A stretch of 64,000 nucleotides of DNA, from positions 12,525,971 to 12,589,970 of the forward strand of contig OX463785.1 of NCBI GenBank assembly GCA_949825025.1. The letters are read 5' to 3'. Each line of letters begins with the position of its first letter. The first letter of the stretch is position 1. This DNA is from Siphlonurus alternatus. Its lineage: Eukaryota > Arthropoda > Insecta > Ephemeroptera > Siphlonuridae. Both the position numbers and the translations under genes were made by a program. The notes beneath the pieces were generated by a model, which was not told the origin of the DNA, searched no databases, and worked only from the letters and a program-made list of their open reading frames with translations. Positions 1-25,216 of this stretch are shown piece by piece.

Positions 1-195
1 CGCATCGCCGTTAATGCCGCTCTTTCCAACATTTCATGCTCAATTAGAGGAAAGAAGAAAAAATGTGGTCTCTTTTTCTCGGAAATTATACAAGATAGGA
101 GAAAAAAGATGAGGAGAAACGTTATAATACTTATAATTAAATAAAGAAAAGAAAAATATTTTCAACTCTGGTTTGGAGAATTTCACGAATAGTCT
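1..195 (-). repeat. Family P element, partial
   Basis: Bases from about 28 to 190 match, on the minus strand, the family seen at 23670, 32806, 41765 and 48686 (TTTCATGCTCAATTAGAGGAA and AAATATTTTCAACTC blocks). The first 27 bases differ and resemble the end of a family Q element. Confidence 0.5.
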
Positions 196-1935
196 ATATA
201 TCCATGCTTCATGCAAAAATACACTGTCCGTCATAATAATTTAGTTTATGATTGGAGTTGCTCGGAAGTATTCGGCTTGAATTGAGCCAATTACATTCTT
301 CGTTGCAAACTCCCTACCAATGACCTAAGACATTACGAACATAACAAAAGTGTAATTAAATGCAGTGTGCATATTCAGGTTTCTCGCTAACCACGCTTAT
401 AAAGTAAAAACACTAAGTGACTAAACGTGGTTAGTGAGAAAGCTGGGTGTAGAGTTTAGTCAGAATCATAATTTCTTGTTAGTATCAAAATGTCTATTCC
501 ATGTACAACTGTAAAATAAAATATTTTCTAATCTAGGGATATTAAATTAATTACCTATTTTTTATTAAATTATATACTGTATTTTGCAATATATACTAGA
601 TTATTATTGCAATAAAAAAGAACATGATAATTAAGATGGAATAAAATTTAATCCAGTTTGTTATAGATAACCACAAAAGCCTAAAACCATAAAAAAATTT
701 AATTGCATGGCTAAGCTAGGATGTCAAGCTGGATTATTTGATAGACGGTCAAATTTATGGTGCTGGATGTGTTCTTGAGGTATCAATGTATAAAATGGGA
801 ATAGATACAATTTTGAGGGCATTTGGAGTTTGCTGAAGCTGACAGCATGTAAGTGTATATTTTCTTGCAATTATTGGGGAATCAGTGAATGTTAAAATAT
901 TTATTAACTATCAGTATTGATTATAATAATTAGATTGTGTATTTTAAAATTTTTCGTTATGTTGGGTTAAATACTAAATTTGCATGCCATGGTTAAAATA
1001 TAAATAAGAAAACTGGGATTTTATACATAATATATGTATACTGCAAATACATAATGTTGGAATATTAAAATAATTTGTAAGAGAATGCGAGTTCAATTAT
1101 AAGGTGGGAGTTTCTAAAGAAAAAATGATTTAATATGCTTCAAATGTTTTACTTGCATTTTTATAAAATAAAAATTAGCAAAATTAAATTGAAATAAATA
1201 TACATTATTTTATAATTTTATTAAAAAAATAGTTGATTGTTATTTTAAAAAAACTTGAGAATAATATTATACATAATTTCACTTCAGTTTTCCAATTTTA
1301 TTCCTTTTTTTTTTTTTTTTTTTTTTTTTTCTTTCTTCAATGAAGGTGGTCGCTATGAAGCCAAGTTTATTATTACATAATTATAGGTTGCTCTGACTTG
1401 AGTTGGATGTTTTAACAGTTGCAAAAATAAAACATCGTTGGTCTAATTGCGATAATTTGCAGTTTTTTTATTAATGCATTCCTAAAGAAAATTAGAATTA
1501 AACTTGAATCTTTTTTCAAGCCATCTTGCGAGTGCTTTTATTGCAGAAACCCATGAAAACAGTTGATTTTATATGAAAATAAAATAAACGGAAAAAAAGG
1601 CTTAATTATCTCAAAATGCATGCAACGTTACGTACCCCTGCATGAATTTTACTTTTTATAGATCAAAATATTTGTAATTACGCAAATGGAAATACGTATA
1701 TAGTAAACATTTCAAGAGTGTATTTAAAAAAAATCAATCAATTGCTGTTAAAGTGATTACATGAGAGATAAATATTATCAATTAAATTGAACAATATACT
1801 GTCACAATTAGTGGCATTTTATGTAAAGCAAAGAGCAATCAAGCCTGTAAGTGCGACTAAATAGATATACCGCGGTGTACTTCCTATCACACGCGAGGGC
1901 ATTCCGTTTTACGGTTGCGGCAACTCATCTCAGCG
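196..1935. other. Gene-free AT-rich upstream region
   Basis: No coding sequence was seen. It holds an internal piece of a family F element at 376-452 (TCTCGCTAACCACG against CGTGGTTAGTGAGAAAGC) and a T-run at 1303-1330. The rest looks unstructured. Confidence 0.5.
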
Positions 1936-2194
1936 AGTGATAGCAAACCAAGCAATACCGAACCATGCAACCCCAAGCCCTGCCGCTTGATTGTCACTCG
2001 ACAGACCCTACTTTCTGTAAAAAAACATTGATTGTAATGAGAGCCGTTGAGTATATATAAGTTGGGTGTTGAGTGATCAAAAATAAGGGGGACAAGCAGA
2101 TGCTGCTTGCAGTATCGAGCTTCACTTAGCGATTAATTAAACACTCTCCAGCTGATCACAACACACCAACATCTATACTCAGCAGTTTCTCAGT
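1936..2194 (+). promoter_or_regulatory. APN gene 1 promoter and non-coding first exon
   Basis: A TATA box TATATATAA lies at 2052-2060, so transcription should begin near 2080-2090. A consensus donor GTAAGT at 2195 ends a short non-coding exon of about 110 bases. The next acceptor (TTTCAG, ending 4448) lies 4 bases before the ATG of the first coding exon, so the 5'UTR is split by a 2.25 kb intron. A WGATAR match TGATAG is at about 1939. The same arrangement occurs at genes 2 and 3, which supports the call. The exact start site is inferred. Confidence 0.7.
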
Positions 2195-3159
2195 GTAAGT
2201 ACACTTAATGTATTTCATAATGTTGTGTTAGAATAAATATTTGGCATTGCAAGACAATGTTTATACTGTTGTTCTTTAAAGTTTAACCTAATTTTAGTCA
2301 AATATCTCGGGTCCGTTACAGGACTGGGCTTGGAGTTACTAAATAATTAAATTAAAATAAATAGACCTCTCGCAGACAAGAGACCAGCGTAACGTGACAT
2401 AACGTACATAACGGATAAACCTATTTTCTGCATGCTGCAGATTTTCTTAGGTATATTTTTTTGTTTATTTCAAAGTATTATAAAATATAATAAATATATA
2501 TGGTTATAGATTCTTTTATTTATACTTTATATATAGATGCTGGTATATGATTGTCTGAATATTTTTTATTAGTTTTTAGTCACCATACATGCCCTCAGTT
2601 ATATTTTATAGTAATATAAATTTCACAATACATCGATACAAAATCTTTTGCTAATATAAATTAATTAAATCAATTAAAACGGGTATATTAAGACTATACA
2701 GGTGATATTAAATTATTTATTACTTTTTATAAGATATAAATAATTTTTTATTTATGATTTTACAACGAAATCATAAAATTTTACCGTGAAATAACATCGT
2801 TTTAGAGATATAACAGGCTATAAAGTTGTATCTGATACGTCGTATAATAAGCTACTGATCCAATACTGAAGATTATTATTGCTATATTAAGATAAAAGGA
2901 CAATATAATTATATTGAGTCTGCTAAATTGTTTTTAGAAAAAAATACGTCACATGTTATTTTAGAGGATTAAAAAAAAAGTAAACAAAATTGTGACAATA
3001 ATAATCTTTTAATAATAATAATATATAATAAAAAAGGTGCAACTTTTTGTGATAAAAATAATTGATATTACGTAATATAGATGACATCATGATCTATGTT
3101 TGCTTTTCGTAGGTAAATTATATAAAATATGAATTAAAAACGATATGTACTTACTATAG

Positions 3160-3600
3160 TAAATACAGTTCAACAAGTGTAATAAAAGGTACTATACCGA
3201 AGTAGCCGGAAGTGCGAGGTTTCTAATTCAGTTTTGAACCGGAAATTTATATTTTAGGGATTGTAACCTATCTGCTAAGTCTTAAAATTGTTCATAGTTC
3301 AATCAAAATCCATCCACTTCCTACTCATTCCGGTCGCAACCTTACAATTTTGTTGAACTGTACTATGAGTACAGTTCAATTAATTTGATATTTCTTCCGG
3401 AAGTAGCCGGAAGTGTGAAGTTTGAAGCTCTTCTATTTGTAATTCAATTTTGGAACTTTGCAACGTGGTTTGAAGTAGAAGTGAACCTGTGTGTGAAATT
3501 GTAACGCTGAAATACGAATAAGAAGATCAGAAACCTTACACTTCCGGTTAATTCCGGAGGGAATATAATGTAAATTTGACTGTATATACAGTCAAAGATA
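3160..3600. mobile_element. Composite inverted-repeat element (family T)
   Basis: ACAGTTCAACAA near 3165 is inverted at about 3352-3363 and repeated at 3370. GTAGCCGGAAGTG occurs twice (3202 and 3403), with CACTTCCGG inverted near 3540. The element ends in GACTGTATATACAGTC. A fragment of its right part recurs at 45715-45815. Confidence 0.5.
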
Positions 3601-3847
3601 AAAATGCCAAGGTGTCCCAAATGTTACGTCAGTATAGGATAATAAATTATCCTTGTCTTAGTAGCTTAATGATCAAAGAATGGGTTCAGATAAAAAAAAA
3701 TTACTTATTTCTTTAAGTCTGACGCTATACTGCAAAACAACATAGCTCACCGCGTCTGCCGATGACGTCATCAAATCGCATTTTAAGAGTACGAGTGCAT
3801 TTCACTGGTTAATTATACCAACCGGTTATAGTGATATATTCTAACTT

Positions 3848-4090
3848 AATGGACAACCTTCATGAAAATTTTGTATTGAATATTTGGATAGAGGATCAAC
3901 GCATTTCCCTATGCTTGCGTGTTAAATAATTACATGACTATGACGTCACAGCGTCTTTCCCCTCGATTTTGAGGGTTCAAAAAAAAGATGAAAAAAAAAA
4001 ATGTTTAACTCGAGGTCCTCTATCCAAATATGCAATGAAAAATTCATGTAAAAAATTGTATGTAAAATTGTATCGTTTTTAACATTGCCA
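3848..4090. mobile_element. Family D inverted-repeat element, copy 1
   Basis: Begins AATGGACAACCTTCATGAAAA and carries TATGACGTCACAGCG centrally and CTATCCAAAT in the right arm. A second copy is at 18131-18437; a decayed relative of its centre lies at 20840-20930. Confidence 0.6.
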
Positions 4091-4452
4091 ATAAAAGGTA
4101 TCAATAGAAACTTCAAGTGAGTGCGCTTCGCGATGCTCATTTGTGTCGCTAAAGTCTATCTTGCACTTGAAAATGAAGCAAAGTGTGTGTTTTTTTTTTT
4201 TAACTTTTCTCGGTTATAAATCAAGTAAAAAACCTAAATCTTGAATTATCTACTGTATTTTTTAGTTTGGACCAAAGTTCCAAAAAGGAATGTTCCCTAA
4301 AAAATCTTTTCTTATTGTTAGTGAAAAAACGAATTCAAGTTTTTTTTTACATAGGTTTAGATAGGATGGTGGGAACACTGAATAATCAGCTGACTTGAAG
4401 CCTCTATATACAATAATATAATAAAATAGCACGTTGGTACTGTTTCAGCACC

Positions 4453-16878
<12,426 letters not shown>

Positions 16879-17012
16879 AATATTAACATCATATAGCCAT
16901 CCCAAGTTGAAAATGCGTTCATCCTTACAATTACGTTTTTTTTTTTTTTTTTGCTAAAAATACATATTTTTTCTTGCTAGTTTAGAATGAAATGGAGACA
17001 ATATTTCATGCT

Positions 17013-17018
17013 AATAAA
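17013..17018 (+). terminator. Candidate poly-A signal of APN gene 1
   Basis: AATAAA about 135 bases after the stop codon, followed by an A-rich run. It is the first clear hexamer downstream, but AT-rich DNA makes chance matches common. Confidence 0.4.
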
Positions 17019-18130
17019 AAAAAAGGGCAGTTTTTACTTTTTCCATCTTTTTTTCTCGAAAATGATGAAAAAAGATGAGGAAAGACGTTAAAAGTGAAAA
17101 AAATATGAAATTTATTTAAATTTGGGGTCTCCTTTCCACGTAAACTAATAAAATTAATCTTCTTGCTCCTCTCATCTTAAGGGCTGTCGGGAACCCTAGC
17201 ACTCTAAGGTTAATGAACTCAGCCTTCCCTGACAGCCCTCCGTCCCTCTGTATAGATTCTACTCCTGAAACGAAGAAAATATACGAGAAAGTCACAAAAT
17301 AAAAAGTTTTCTGCATGCAATAAAAACCCATTGTTGTAAATGAATCTTAAGATTGTTATTGTTAACTAAACGATGTAGTACACATAATTTCACTCAATTT
17401 ACTTTGATTTACCATAAGGTAGCATGTAAGCCAATAGCAACAACATATTATATGCATGTTAATCCCTTCACAAACACCTTTGTCCTTCATATAAGCAATG
17501 ATAAGCACTAAATCAATATCAATTAAACATTTAATTTATAATTTCACATCATTAAATGAAAGAAAATATATTTTTTAATACCAAAAGTTATACAGTAAGA
17601 TATAAATCTTTAATTATGATTTTTTTTTTTTTCAAATATGAAATCTAATAACTAATAAAGGTTTACACAGTACACAGTATTTTATAAGGGTTCAAATTTG
17701 TTTGAGCTTTCTGAAAAGTTAAACTCCAGTGTTTTTCGAATTTTTATTTAAAATGTAATTATTTTATTGTTTAGTTTGTGTAACTTATTGAAATATCAAA
17801 TGTTATATTATATTGGTTTAAGTCGTTTAGTGCACATATATAATTATAGCACTAAACACAATATTGTAGAATTATTTTAATAAATAAATATTTATTAAAT
17901 TCTTTAAAAAACAACTATTTTTTTTCCTTGTATAACCCAAATTTTCCTTGCCATTATTCATTTTTCCCCTTAAGTTTGTTAATGAACAGTCAGTTGATTC
18001 AAAGAAATTATTTGTGACACTATTAAATATAATATATCAAATAATACAATATATTTATTTTATAATATAAAATAAAAAGGAAGAAAATTAATCAAGCTCA
18101 TAATTTTTATAAAATTAACAGAAAGAAAAG

Positions 18131-18437
18131 AATGGACAACCTTCATGAAATTTTTTATTGCATAGATTTGGATAGAGAACCTCGATATTTTTCCAAAATT
18201 TTCTAACTCTAGCTCTAACACCGTTAAAATCGTAATGCAATACGCTGTGACGTCATAGTCATGCAAATATTTAACACAAGCATAGGGAAAGACATTGCAT
18301 GACCATGACGTGTCACAGCGCCTTGCCCCTTGAATTTAATGCTGTATTAGAGGATTAAAAAAAAAAGCTGACAAAAATTTGTAACTTGGAAGTCTTCAAT
18401 CCAAATTTGCAATTTTTTTTTTATAAAGTTTATCCAT
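18131..18437. mobile_element. Family D inverted-repeat element, copy 2
   Basis: Starts AATGGACAACCTTCATGAAA like copy 1 and carries GTGACGTCATAGTCATGCAAA and its near-inverse GCATGACCATGACG. Confidence 0.6.
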
Positions 18438-19315
18438 CAACTATAACTTTAATTTAATTTAAAACACAGATATGAATGGTATTACATTGTGAACATTGAA
18501 GTCCGGTTGTTCATTAATACACTATCAGAGGTAAATTTGTTACTAATAATTATTATAGAATAACCAAATTCCTGTTATATACCAAATTTCAGGTAAGAAA
18601 GTATCAGCAGCTAGGTAAATAAATCTGAAAGTATATATTTTTTTATTTGTTCATTAATACAAATTACAATAATTAACAAAAGGAAAAGTTGAAATGGAAT
18701 ATTTTACAAGGCAGTATTGAGCACCAGTACACATAAAGTGGTAGAATATCCTTTAACTATATAATTTTTTTAAATTATTGATTATAACAAAGAGTTTTTT
18801 TTTTCGTTATTTGTTTATCCAGAAGAGCATATAAATATGACACATATATGACATATTACATGGAATTGTTGTTCTGGATATAGCAAAGATTATATGATAA
18901 GGGAGTTCTTTCTGTTATGTTATGTATAGAAATATATATATTTTAATTCTCATGCATTTAGAAAAAAAGGTATATACACTCATTTCTAGGTACATAAATT
19001 ACGTCATATCAAGCTTAAAATTTGTGACAAAGTTCAACTTACAAAAAACAATATGTATTCTAAGAAATGCAGATACACTATAATACATACAATCTATACA
19101 GGGATTAAATTATATTGATTAATAATATGTTTAATATTTACTATAAGCAATTTAGGTGTAAAGTGAGTCACAATTAAAAATAATGCAATATAAAACAAAA
19201 GTAACCACATTTAATTATTATTTTCTTGAATTTTTAATACCAAACTCTGATTGGGTACTTCTATACTCACTATATGACTCACTAAGTTTGAAACCCCGAA
19301 CTTTCTAAAATCCGA

Positions 19316-19500
19316 ATTTGAGCATTTCGCAGGCTTTCTTCCGGAACGGGGGCGCGGCCACGGCCTTGCAATCCGTCCCGACATTTGCCCATTTGCCTGT
19401 GACTGAGGGAAACGTGGAAACCTCAGCCAAGATGGACGCTGCTGCTTTTGTTATAATGGACCGGAAGTGCAATGTTCCTAAGTCAGGGTGGAAAAGCGCA
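19316..19500 (-). mobile_element. GC-rich retroelement fragment upstream of APN gene 2
   Basis: GACTGAGGGAAACGTGGAAA and AAGATGGAC...TAATGGACC match, on the minus strand, blocks of the element at 45050-45260. The stretch is much richer in GC than its surroundings. Confidence 0.45.
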
Positions 19501-19795
19501 ATGATTTACCCCTGGGTGAGAAAATGTGATTTTTGTTGAAAATAGTCACCAATCCACTCCGTTCAGCGTTGCTTGAATTTGGTGATCGACATCGCTAAAA
19601 CAACCTTTACATGAGTGAAAAAATAAAACTTTTCTAATATTCTTGCTTACGGAGAACGCTTAAAGACTTTATTTCCAGTCAATCTTTCCTTCATTAACCC
19701 TAACATTGAAGATGAGATTATGATATCTCCGTTGTCTCAGCTACGTGTGGCAACTTGGCCCCCGGTTCAGATTGGGGGCGAGTGCACACATATGT

Positions 19796-19893
19796 AGATA
19801 AGCCAGTATAAAAAGCCTGACACGAGCCTGGCCAAGGACTTTTACCGTGACTTCAGTGAACGTCCCGCGACCAAGAGGGACTGTAACTGAGAG
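19796..19893 (+). promoter_or_regulatory. APN gene 2 promoter and non-coding first exon
   Basis: TATAAAAAG is at 19807-19815, with a WGATAR site AGATAAG at 19796-19802 just before it. The first exon starts near 19838 and ends at donor GTAAGA, 19894. Its last bases include CTGTAACTG, also present at the end of the gene 3 leader exon (39880-39890), which supports homology of the leaders. The matching acceptor is at about 26093, giving a 6.2 kb 5'UTR intron. Confidence 0.72.
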
Positions 19894-19970
19894 GTAAGAG
19901 CAACAATATAATTACATAAATGTAGAACATGCATACCCTATAAGTTAAAAAAATATATATATTAACTCAT

Positions 19971-20092
19971 GGACGAGATTCACGAAAGGCGATATCCAGG
20001 TTTCTCATAAACATGCGTTTAGTGTCAATAAATTTGGCTGGTGCTAACAGCGGTTAGTGAGAAAGCTGGATAACTTTTTCGTGAATCGCCCA
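19971..20092. mobile_element. Family F element, divergent copy
   Basis: GGACGAGATTCACGAAAGG and TTTTTCGTGAATCGCCC termini, with GGTTTCTCATAAAC paired to GGTTAGTGAGAAAGC. Confidence 0.65.
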
Positions 20093-20097
20093 AAATA

Positions 20098-20758
20098 TGT
20101 CTAAACCTTAGTCTTTTTAACTAAAAAAATACATCTATTTCTTTCTTGCTTAAAATGAGGATGAAATGAAACAATTAGGGCAAATCACAATTTAGGTTTC
20201 TCAATAACCGTGGTTATAGTACCAATTTAATTTAATAAAGTATCGACCTAAATTTTTTTTTATTGCAGAAATGGATAGAGGGCGCAAAGTTATGCTACCC
20301 TGATTTTTTTCAGATTTTTTTGAGACCGAGAACTATTTTTAAAAAAATTAATGAAAGTTCTCTTTGTGACGTCACGAGACGCCGCTCCTTAAGAAAAATA
20401 TAGTACTTGCCACCTTGTGACGTCACAAAAAGGACTTTCAACAATTATTTAAAAATAGTTCTCAGTCTCAGAAAAATGTGAAAAAAATCAGGGTAGCATA
20501 ACATTGCACCCTCTATCCATTTCTGCAATAAAAAAAATGAGGTCGATACTCCATTAGACTAAACGTCAAACGTGGATAACTCTCTTCAGCAATCGCATTA
20601 ACCATTTTTAACATTTCACGCTCAATAAGATGTTCAAATAAGACGTAATGTCGTATTTTTTTCTATTTTTTTCTTCGCGGAAAATGGTGCAAGAAGGGAT
20701 TATAAGGAGCGACTATTAAAAACCGAATAAAAGATGAAATTTATTTCAACTCTATTCA
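20098..20758. mobile_element. Three-level nest: family P split by F, itself split by A
   Basis: Left and right parts of a minus-strand P element (20098-20177 and 20600-20758) flank an F element (20178-20599), whose halves flank a complete family A element (20236-20555). Confidence 0.75.
20236..20555. mobile_element. Family A inverted-repeat element, copy 1
   Basis: AGTATCGACC ... GGTCGATACT termini, arms of about 135 bases, two TGACGTCA octamers (20367 and 20418), and spacer core CCTTAAGAAAAATATAG in forward orientation. Confidence 0.85.
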
Positions 20759-21393
20759 AAATAATCAATCTATTTTATAACATGATATTAGTATATAATA
20801 GACAGCATGCATAAAAAAATAGTTTTTTTTTTTAAATTGTAACACAAAACTCTGTGACGTAATAGTCATGTAACGACTTTCCAATGTTTGCATGTTATTT
20901 GCATGATTATGACGGTACAGCGTTTTTTAAGCATATATACCTTTCTAAACTATGATTATGTACAAAATATATGCGAATCAACAAAATCGGAGAGATGATC
21001 CGACAAAGGTGTGTTGACTTGACAAATAATAAGCGATGTATTAAAGGGCTCAAATCTGAAAGTAAAAAAATACGCAGGCTGCCCTCTATTTTAATAATAA
21101 AATTTAAAATTGCCCTTTTTATACGCATACTTTTGAATATATAATATAAACAAATTTGACAACTTTTTATAATTTTAATTTGAAAAGTAAAGAAAATGAG
21201 AGAGACTATAAAGAGAGTATTAGTTTTTTCGTTGAGATGAGGCTAGATGCGCTCATACAATACAAATTAGGAAGAAAACGAAAATGTGATATATTAAACT
21301 ATAATAATAATGCTCAATAATTAAATTTACTGTACATGATATACAAAATAGCTTGTAAACAATATATGGCTCAGTTCATTTAAACGTATATAA

Positions 21394-21571
21394 TGGGGGA
21401 CATTCACAAAGCACTTTAACCCCAACTTTAGCCCCAAGTTTTATCCCTGGTACTAAACATGGTGCTAAACTAGGAGCTAGACATGGTTAGCCCCTGGTTT
21501 AGCACCATGTTTAGTACCAGGGATAAAACTTGGGGCTAAAGTTGGGGTTAAAGTGCTTTGTGAATGCCCCT
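21394..21571. mobile_element. Long near-perfect palindrome with family E ends
   Basis: GGGGACATTCACAAAGCAC and GTGCTTTGTGAATGCCCC enclose arms built of GGTGCTAAAC/GTTTAGCACC-type words, with a very short loop near 21475. The ends resemble E, but the body is unrelated. Confidence 0.85.
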
Positions 21572-22461
21572 CTATATATATAAATAAAAAAACACATATT
21601 TTTATAATGTCTAATTATCGAGTTAGCATAAAACCGGAAAACAATTTTTTTCTAAAACCAGAAATTTCACATTAATTATTTATCAGTAATGTTAATATTA
21701 TTAACATTTATTTTGATATTATAACTATTCTGAGAGAGAAAATTAACTGTTCTTTTTATACATGTATCGAGAGTAAACCAGAAATTCTATGCAAAATTAA
21801 CAATGATTGCTTCATTAATTTTGTCTCATCATAATAGTAATTAAGTTATCATATTCTTTTTGTAATATAAGACAGTGACATTGCTTCACTACCAATGATT
21901 TGTGCACTCCAGACATTAAATTATAAAACAATGCAAGGTCTCATTGGGGTACTTATATAATGTTGTAATAATGGATCCTTGTATGATAAGATTTATCCTC
22001 AATGACCCGAATAATAGTGTCTTTGATTACAGGTAGTGAATTGGATTAAAATTTGTTTTTTTCAAAATTTTATTTTAATTCACAGTTCAAATTTAAAAAA
22101 AAAAACTCCATGTAACTGCCATTAAATTATTGTTGGGGTTTAAGCTGATTTTTTTTTTATAAATTTAATGTACGTACATATTTGAATTATTTTATAAAAA
22201 GTCAATAAAATAATTTTCTTCAATGACAACAAACAAATATTTTAGTAAATAAATAAATAATAACCCTTAACAGCTTTAAATATCACTTGAAAATAAGTAA
22301 CACCATGCACACACTTTTTACAAGTTGCATTTAACTGTAAACAGTATATTATTTTAATACGAAAAATTATACATATTTTACTAAAAAAAAAAATCAAAAT
22401 TAACACCAAGTGTAGTTTAAAATTATGTAACATAATAATAATATACCATAAAAGTAAGTAC

Positions 22462-22780
22462 AATGGAGTATCGACCTAAATTTTTTTATTGCAGAAATGG
22501 AAAGAGGGTGCAAAGGTGCTACCCTGATTTTTTTCCGATTTTTTAGAGCCCGAGAACTATTTTTAAAAATTATTGAAAGTTCTTTTTATGACGTCACGAG
22601 GCGCCGCTCCTTAAGAAAAAGATAGGACTTGCCGCTTCGTGACGTCACAAAAAGAGCTTTCAATAATTTTTAAAAAATAGTTCCCGGGCTCTAAAAAATC
22701 AGAAAAAAAAATCAGGGTAGCATAACTTTGCACCCTCTATCCATTTCTGCAATAAAAAAAATTGAGGGCAATACTCCATT
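22462..22780. mobile_element. Family A inverted-repeat element, copy 2
   Basis: AATGGAGTATCGACC start and ATACTCCATT end, octamers at 22589 and 22640, spacer core CCTTAAGAAAAAGATAGGAC forward. Confidence 0.9.
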
Positions 22781-23669
22781 ACATATTTTCAACAGCTAAA
22801 ATTCTTTCAAATATATAATAACACGTTTAAATTTACACGCACTCATCTGAGAATTTACGTCTTCTAAGATACTAAAATTTACTTTAGAGTGTACAGTACA
22901 TAGCTAAGAAACAACGCGCGGTTACACCTTAATTATAACTACTGCAGAGAACAAAAACCTCTCCTCTGCCATTTCAGATCTCAAAACATTTGAAAAGGCA
23001 TATTGATACCTGGTATTTTTTTTTTTTAAACTGGCCTTAAGTTTATCAAGTAAACATTGCTGAAAATAAATTTCAAAGCTTATGCAATCAGATTAAAAAA
23101 TAATTCCCAAAATTTTGGTACTTTTAATATTACGTCATTCTATGTTATTAAAAAAAATTACGTTTGTGATGCCGACGCACTTAGAGACTTTTATCTTTTT
23201 TAACATGATTTTGCAATATTAAGGAATTTAATGTCAATCTTTGGACCGTTAATAAAGAGTAAAGAGGTGGGGATTAGACAATTTTATCTTGTACTATGAT
23301 AATTTGGAGTTCTTTACAAGATAATACCAAGTAGATGCTTGAAAATTTTATAGTACTTATATAAAAGTGTGTATTCTTTGTTTAATAATACAACTACTGA
23401 AACAATGAACGACATGCTAAAAGTTTTAATTGCATGCAAATCTCGATACAGGATTTTTCTTACAATCAATTTCTGTTTTAGAGTCTTATGATTTTATTAT
23501 TTATAACACTTTAGTTTCGTATAAATATGTTTGAGTTCTAAATAATTACATGACTATCATGCCACAAATCTTTCGCTGCTCGATTTTACATGAGAATGGT
23601 TTTAATATTTTTATTATATTATTCTCTCTCTCTCTCTCTAATTGCCTTTAAGAAAAATTTATATTTAAA

Positions 23670-23930
23670 ATAAATTTCATCTTTTATTCGCTATTAAGCT
23701 ATCCCCTCGTCTTTTTTCCTACTATGTTGCAACATTTTAGAGGAAAAAAAGAAGAGAGAAAAAGACGAGATTACATCTTTTGGCTTCTTCTTGAGCATAA
23801 AATGTTAGAAATAATGTCTTCATTTCATCCTCACTTTGATCGACGAAGAAATAAGATGTGTTTTAGAGTTAAAAATATTAAGTTTAGACGTATAAAGGAT
23901 GAGTTGAAGGCAAAATTTTCCAACTAACAT
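23670..23930 (+). mobile_element. Family P element
   Basis: AATTTCATCTTTTATTCG...CTCGTCTTTTTTCC, AGCATAAAATGTTAGAAAT, CATTTCATCCTCACTTTGA and GGATGAGTTGAAG blocks in fixed order, about 260 bases, also at 32806, 41765 and 48686 and inverted at 29985. The arms are only loosely inverted. Confidence 0.65.
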
Positions 23931-24084
23931 AAATATGAATATTTAAATAATATTATAAAGGCCTGGCGATCAAACAGATTTAACGAACATTGCATGCAGG
24001 TAAAGGGGAGATTTTTATCTTGTTTTACTGATAACAACCTAAAGTGAACATGACTTTTAAACCCATTTGATCGAAATCGACAGC

Positions 24085-24380
24085 CTGCATGACATTTTTT
24101 ATTGCAAAAATAAAAAGATTATTTTAAAGATTGTACCGAATTATGCTACTTTGATTTTTCTTAGATTTTTTAGAGACTGCATGGGAACTATTTTTATATA
24201 TTTTTTTAAAGTTCATGCAGAGAAAGGCGTTTATACTTACATAATAATGGAATGAAGTTTAAGAAAACTTTTTCATTTTTATGGCCTTTAAAAATCTGCA
24301 ATATTCAGAGTAACATAATTTGATAACACAATGGGTTCATTTCTGCAAAAATACTTTTTCTTACAATACATGCAGGTTCT
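24085..24380. mobile_element. Decayed family A/B element
   Basis: TGCATGACATTTTTTATTGC, ATGCTACTTTGATTTT and CATTTCTGCAAAAATA blocks remain; the central palindrome is lost. Confidence 0.5.
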
Positions 24381-24469
24381 TCATCCCCTCGTATATATAT
24401 AATAGTTATTGTTAACTAATCCTTAAAATTTTGCCTGCTCCACTTGTAAACGTGGCAAGCATTTGACCT

Positions 24470-24722
24470 GTAAAAAAGTATAAATGTAGAAAAATTTTCA
24501 AAACAATCGGACAATCCAATTTTTTTAAATTAATTTTTTTAAATTTTCACTATATATAGGGCTTTCTCATGGAGACCTAAACTAAGAAATTAATTTTAAA
24601 AAATTGGATCGTTCGATTGTTTTGAAATTTTTTCCAGATTTTTTTGGTGCTAAGAACTGTCTCTAAAAAAAAAAAAATCAGAATTATTATGAGGTTTCTA
24701 AGGTTTACATGTTAATCAAATG
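24470..24722. mobile_element. Family Y inverted-repeat element, left end lost
   Basis: CAAAACAATCGGACAATCCAA is inverted at 24605-24632, and the right end is CTAAGGTTTACATGTTAATC, the same as the element at 31619-31956. Confidence 0.6.
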
Positions 24723-24896
24723 GGACTACAACAATCGATGTTTCGTGTTATTTTACCCTTAACAATAAAAAAAAATCAAATTTTTGTTTTCAACTACAGA
24801 AAACGCCTAAATATTATCAACATAAATTCATTTTCATGCACACGTATCTCTCATTGCTATATAATTGTAAAAAGAATGGTATTACTATATAAACTG

Positions 24897-25216
24897 AATT
24901 AAGTATCAACCTCAATTTTTTGTTTGCAGGAATGAATAAAGGGTACAAAGTTAAGCTACCCTAATTTTTTTCAGATTTTTTAGAGCCCGGGAAGTATTTT
25001 TAAAGATATATTGAAAGTCCTTTTTGTGACGTCACTCGGCGGCAAGCCCTATCTTTTTCTTAAGGAGCGGCGTCTCGTGACGTCACAAAAAGAACTTTCA
25101 ATAATATTTTAAAAATACTTCCCGGACTCTAAAAAATCTGAAAAAAATCACGGTAGCATAACTTTTTACCCTCTATCCATTTCTGCAATAAAAAAAATTG
25201 AGGTAGATACTCCATT
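24897..25216. mobile_element. Family A inverted-repeat element, copy 3, with long flanking repeats
   Basis: Octamers at 25027 and 25078; the spacer core is inverted (CTATCTTTTTCTTAAGGAGC). Flanks 24865-24900 and 25215-25254 are direct repeats (GTAAAAAGAATGGTAT...AAACTGAATT). Confidence 0.85.

Larger units (their letters stand above)
2195..4448 (+). other. 5'UTR intron of APN gene 1
   Basis: GTAAGT donor to TTTCAG acceptor. It carries a composite inverted-repeat element (about 3160-3600) and a family D element (3848-4090). The remainder is AT-rich with no ORF of interest. Confidence 0.6.
17019..19795. other. Spacer between APN genes 1 and 2
   Basis: No gene seen. It holds a family P-like fragment (17028-17125), a family D copy (18131-18437) and a GC-richer retroelement-like stretch (19316-19500). 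The rest is AT-rich. Confidence 0.55.

Noticed and set aside
19318..19539. 73-codon GC-rich frame before APN2
   Set aside because: It overlaps retroelement blocks found elsewhere, has no splice or promoter support, and the frame is not shared by the related fragments.
23724..23927. 67-codon frame as a small gene
   Set aside because: It is inside family P, and the frame is not preserved in the other P copies.
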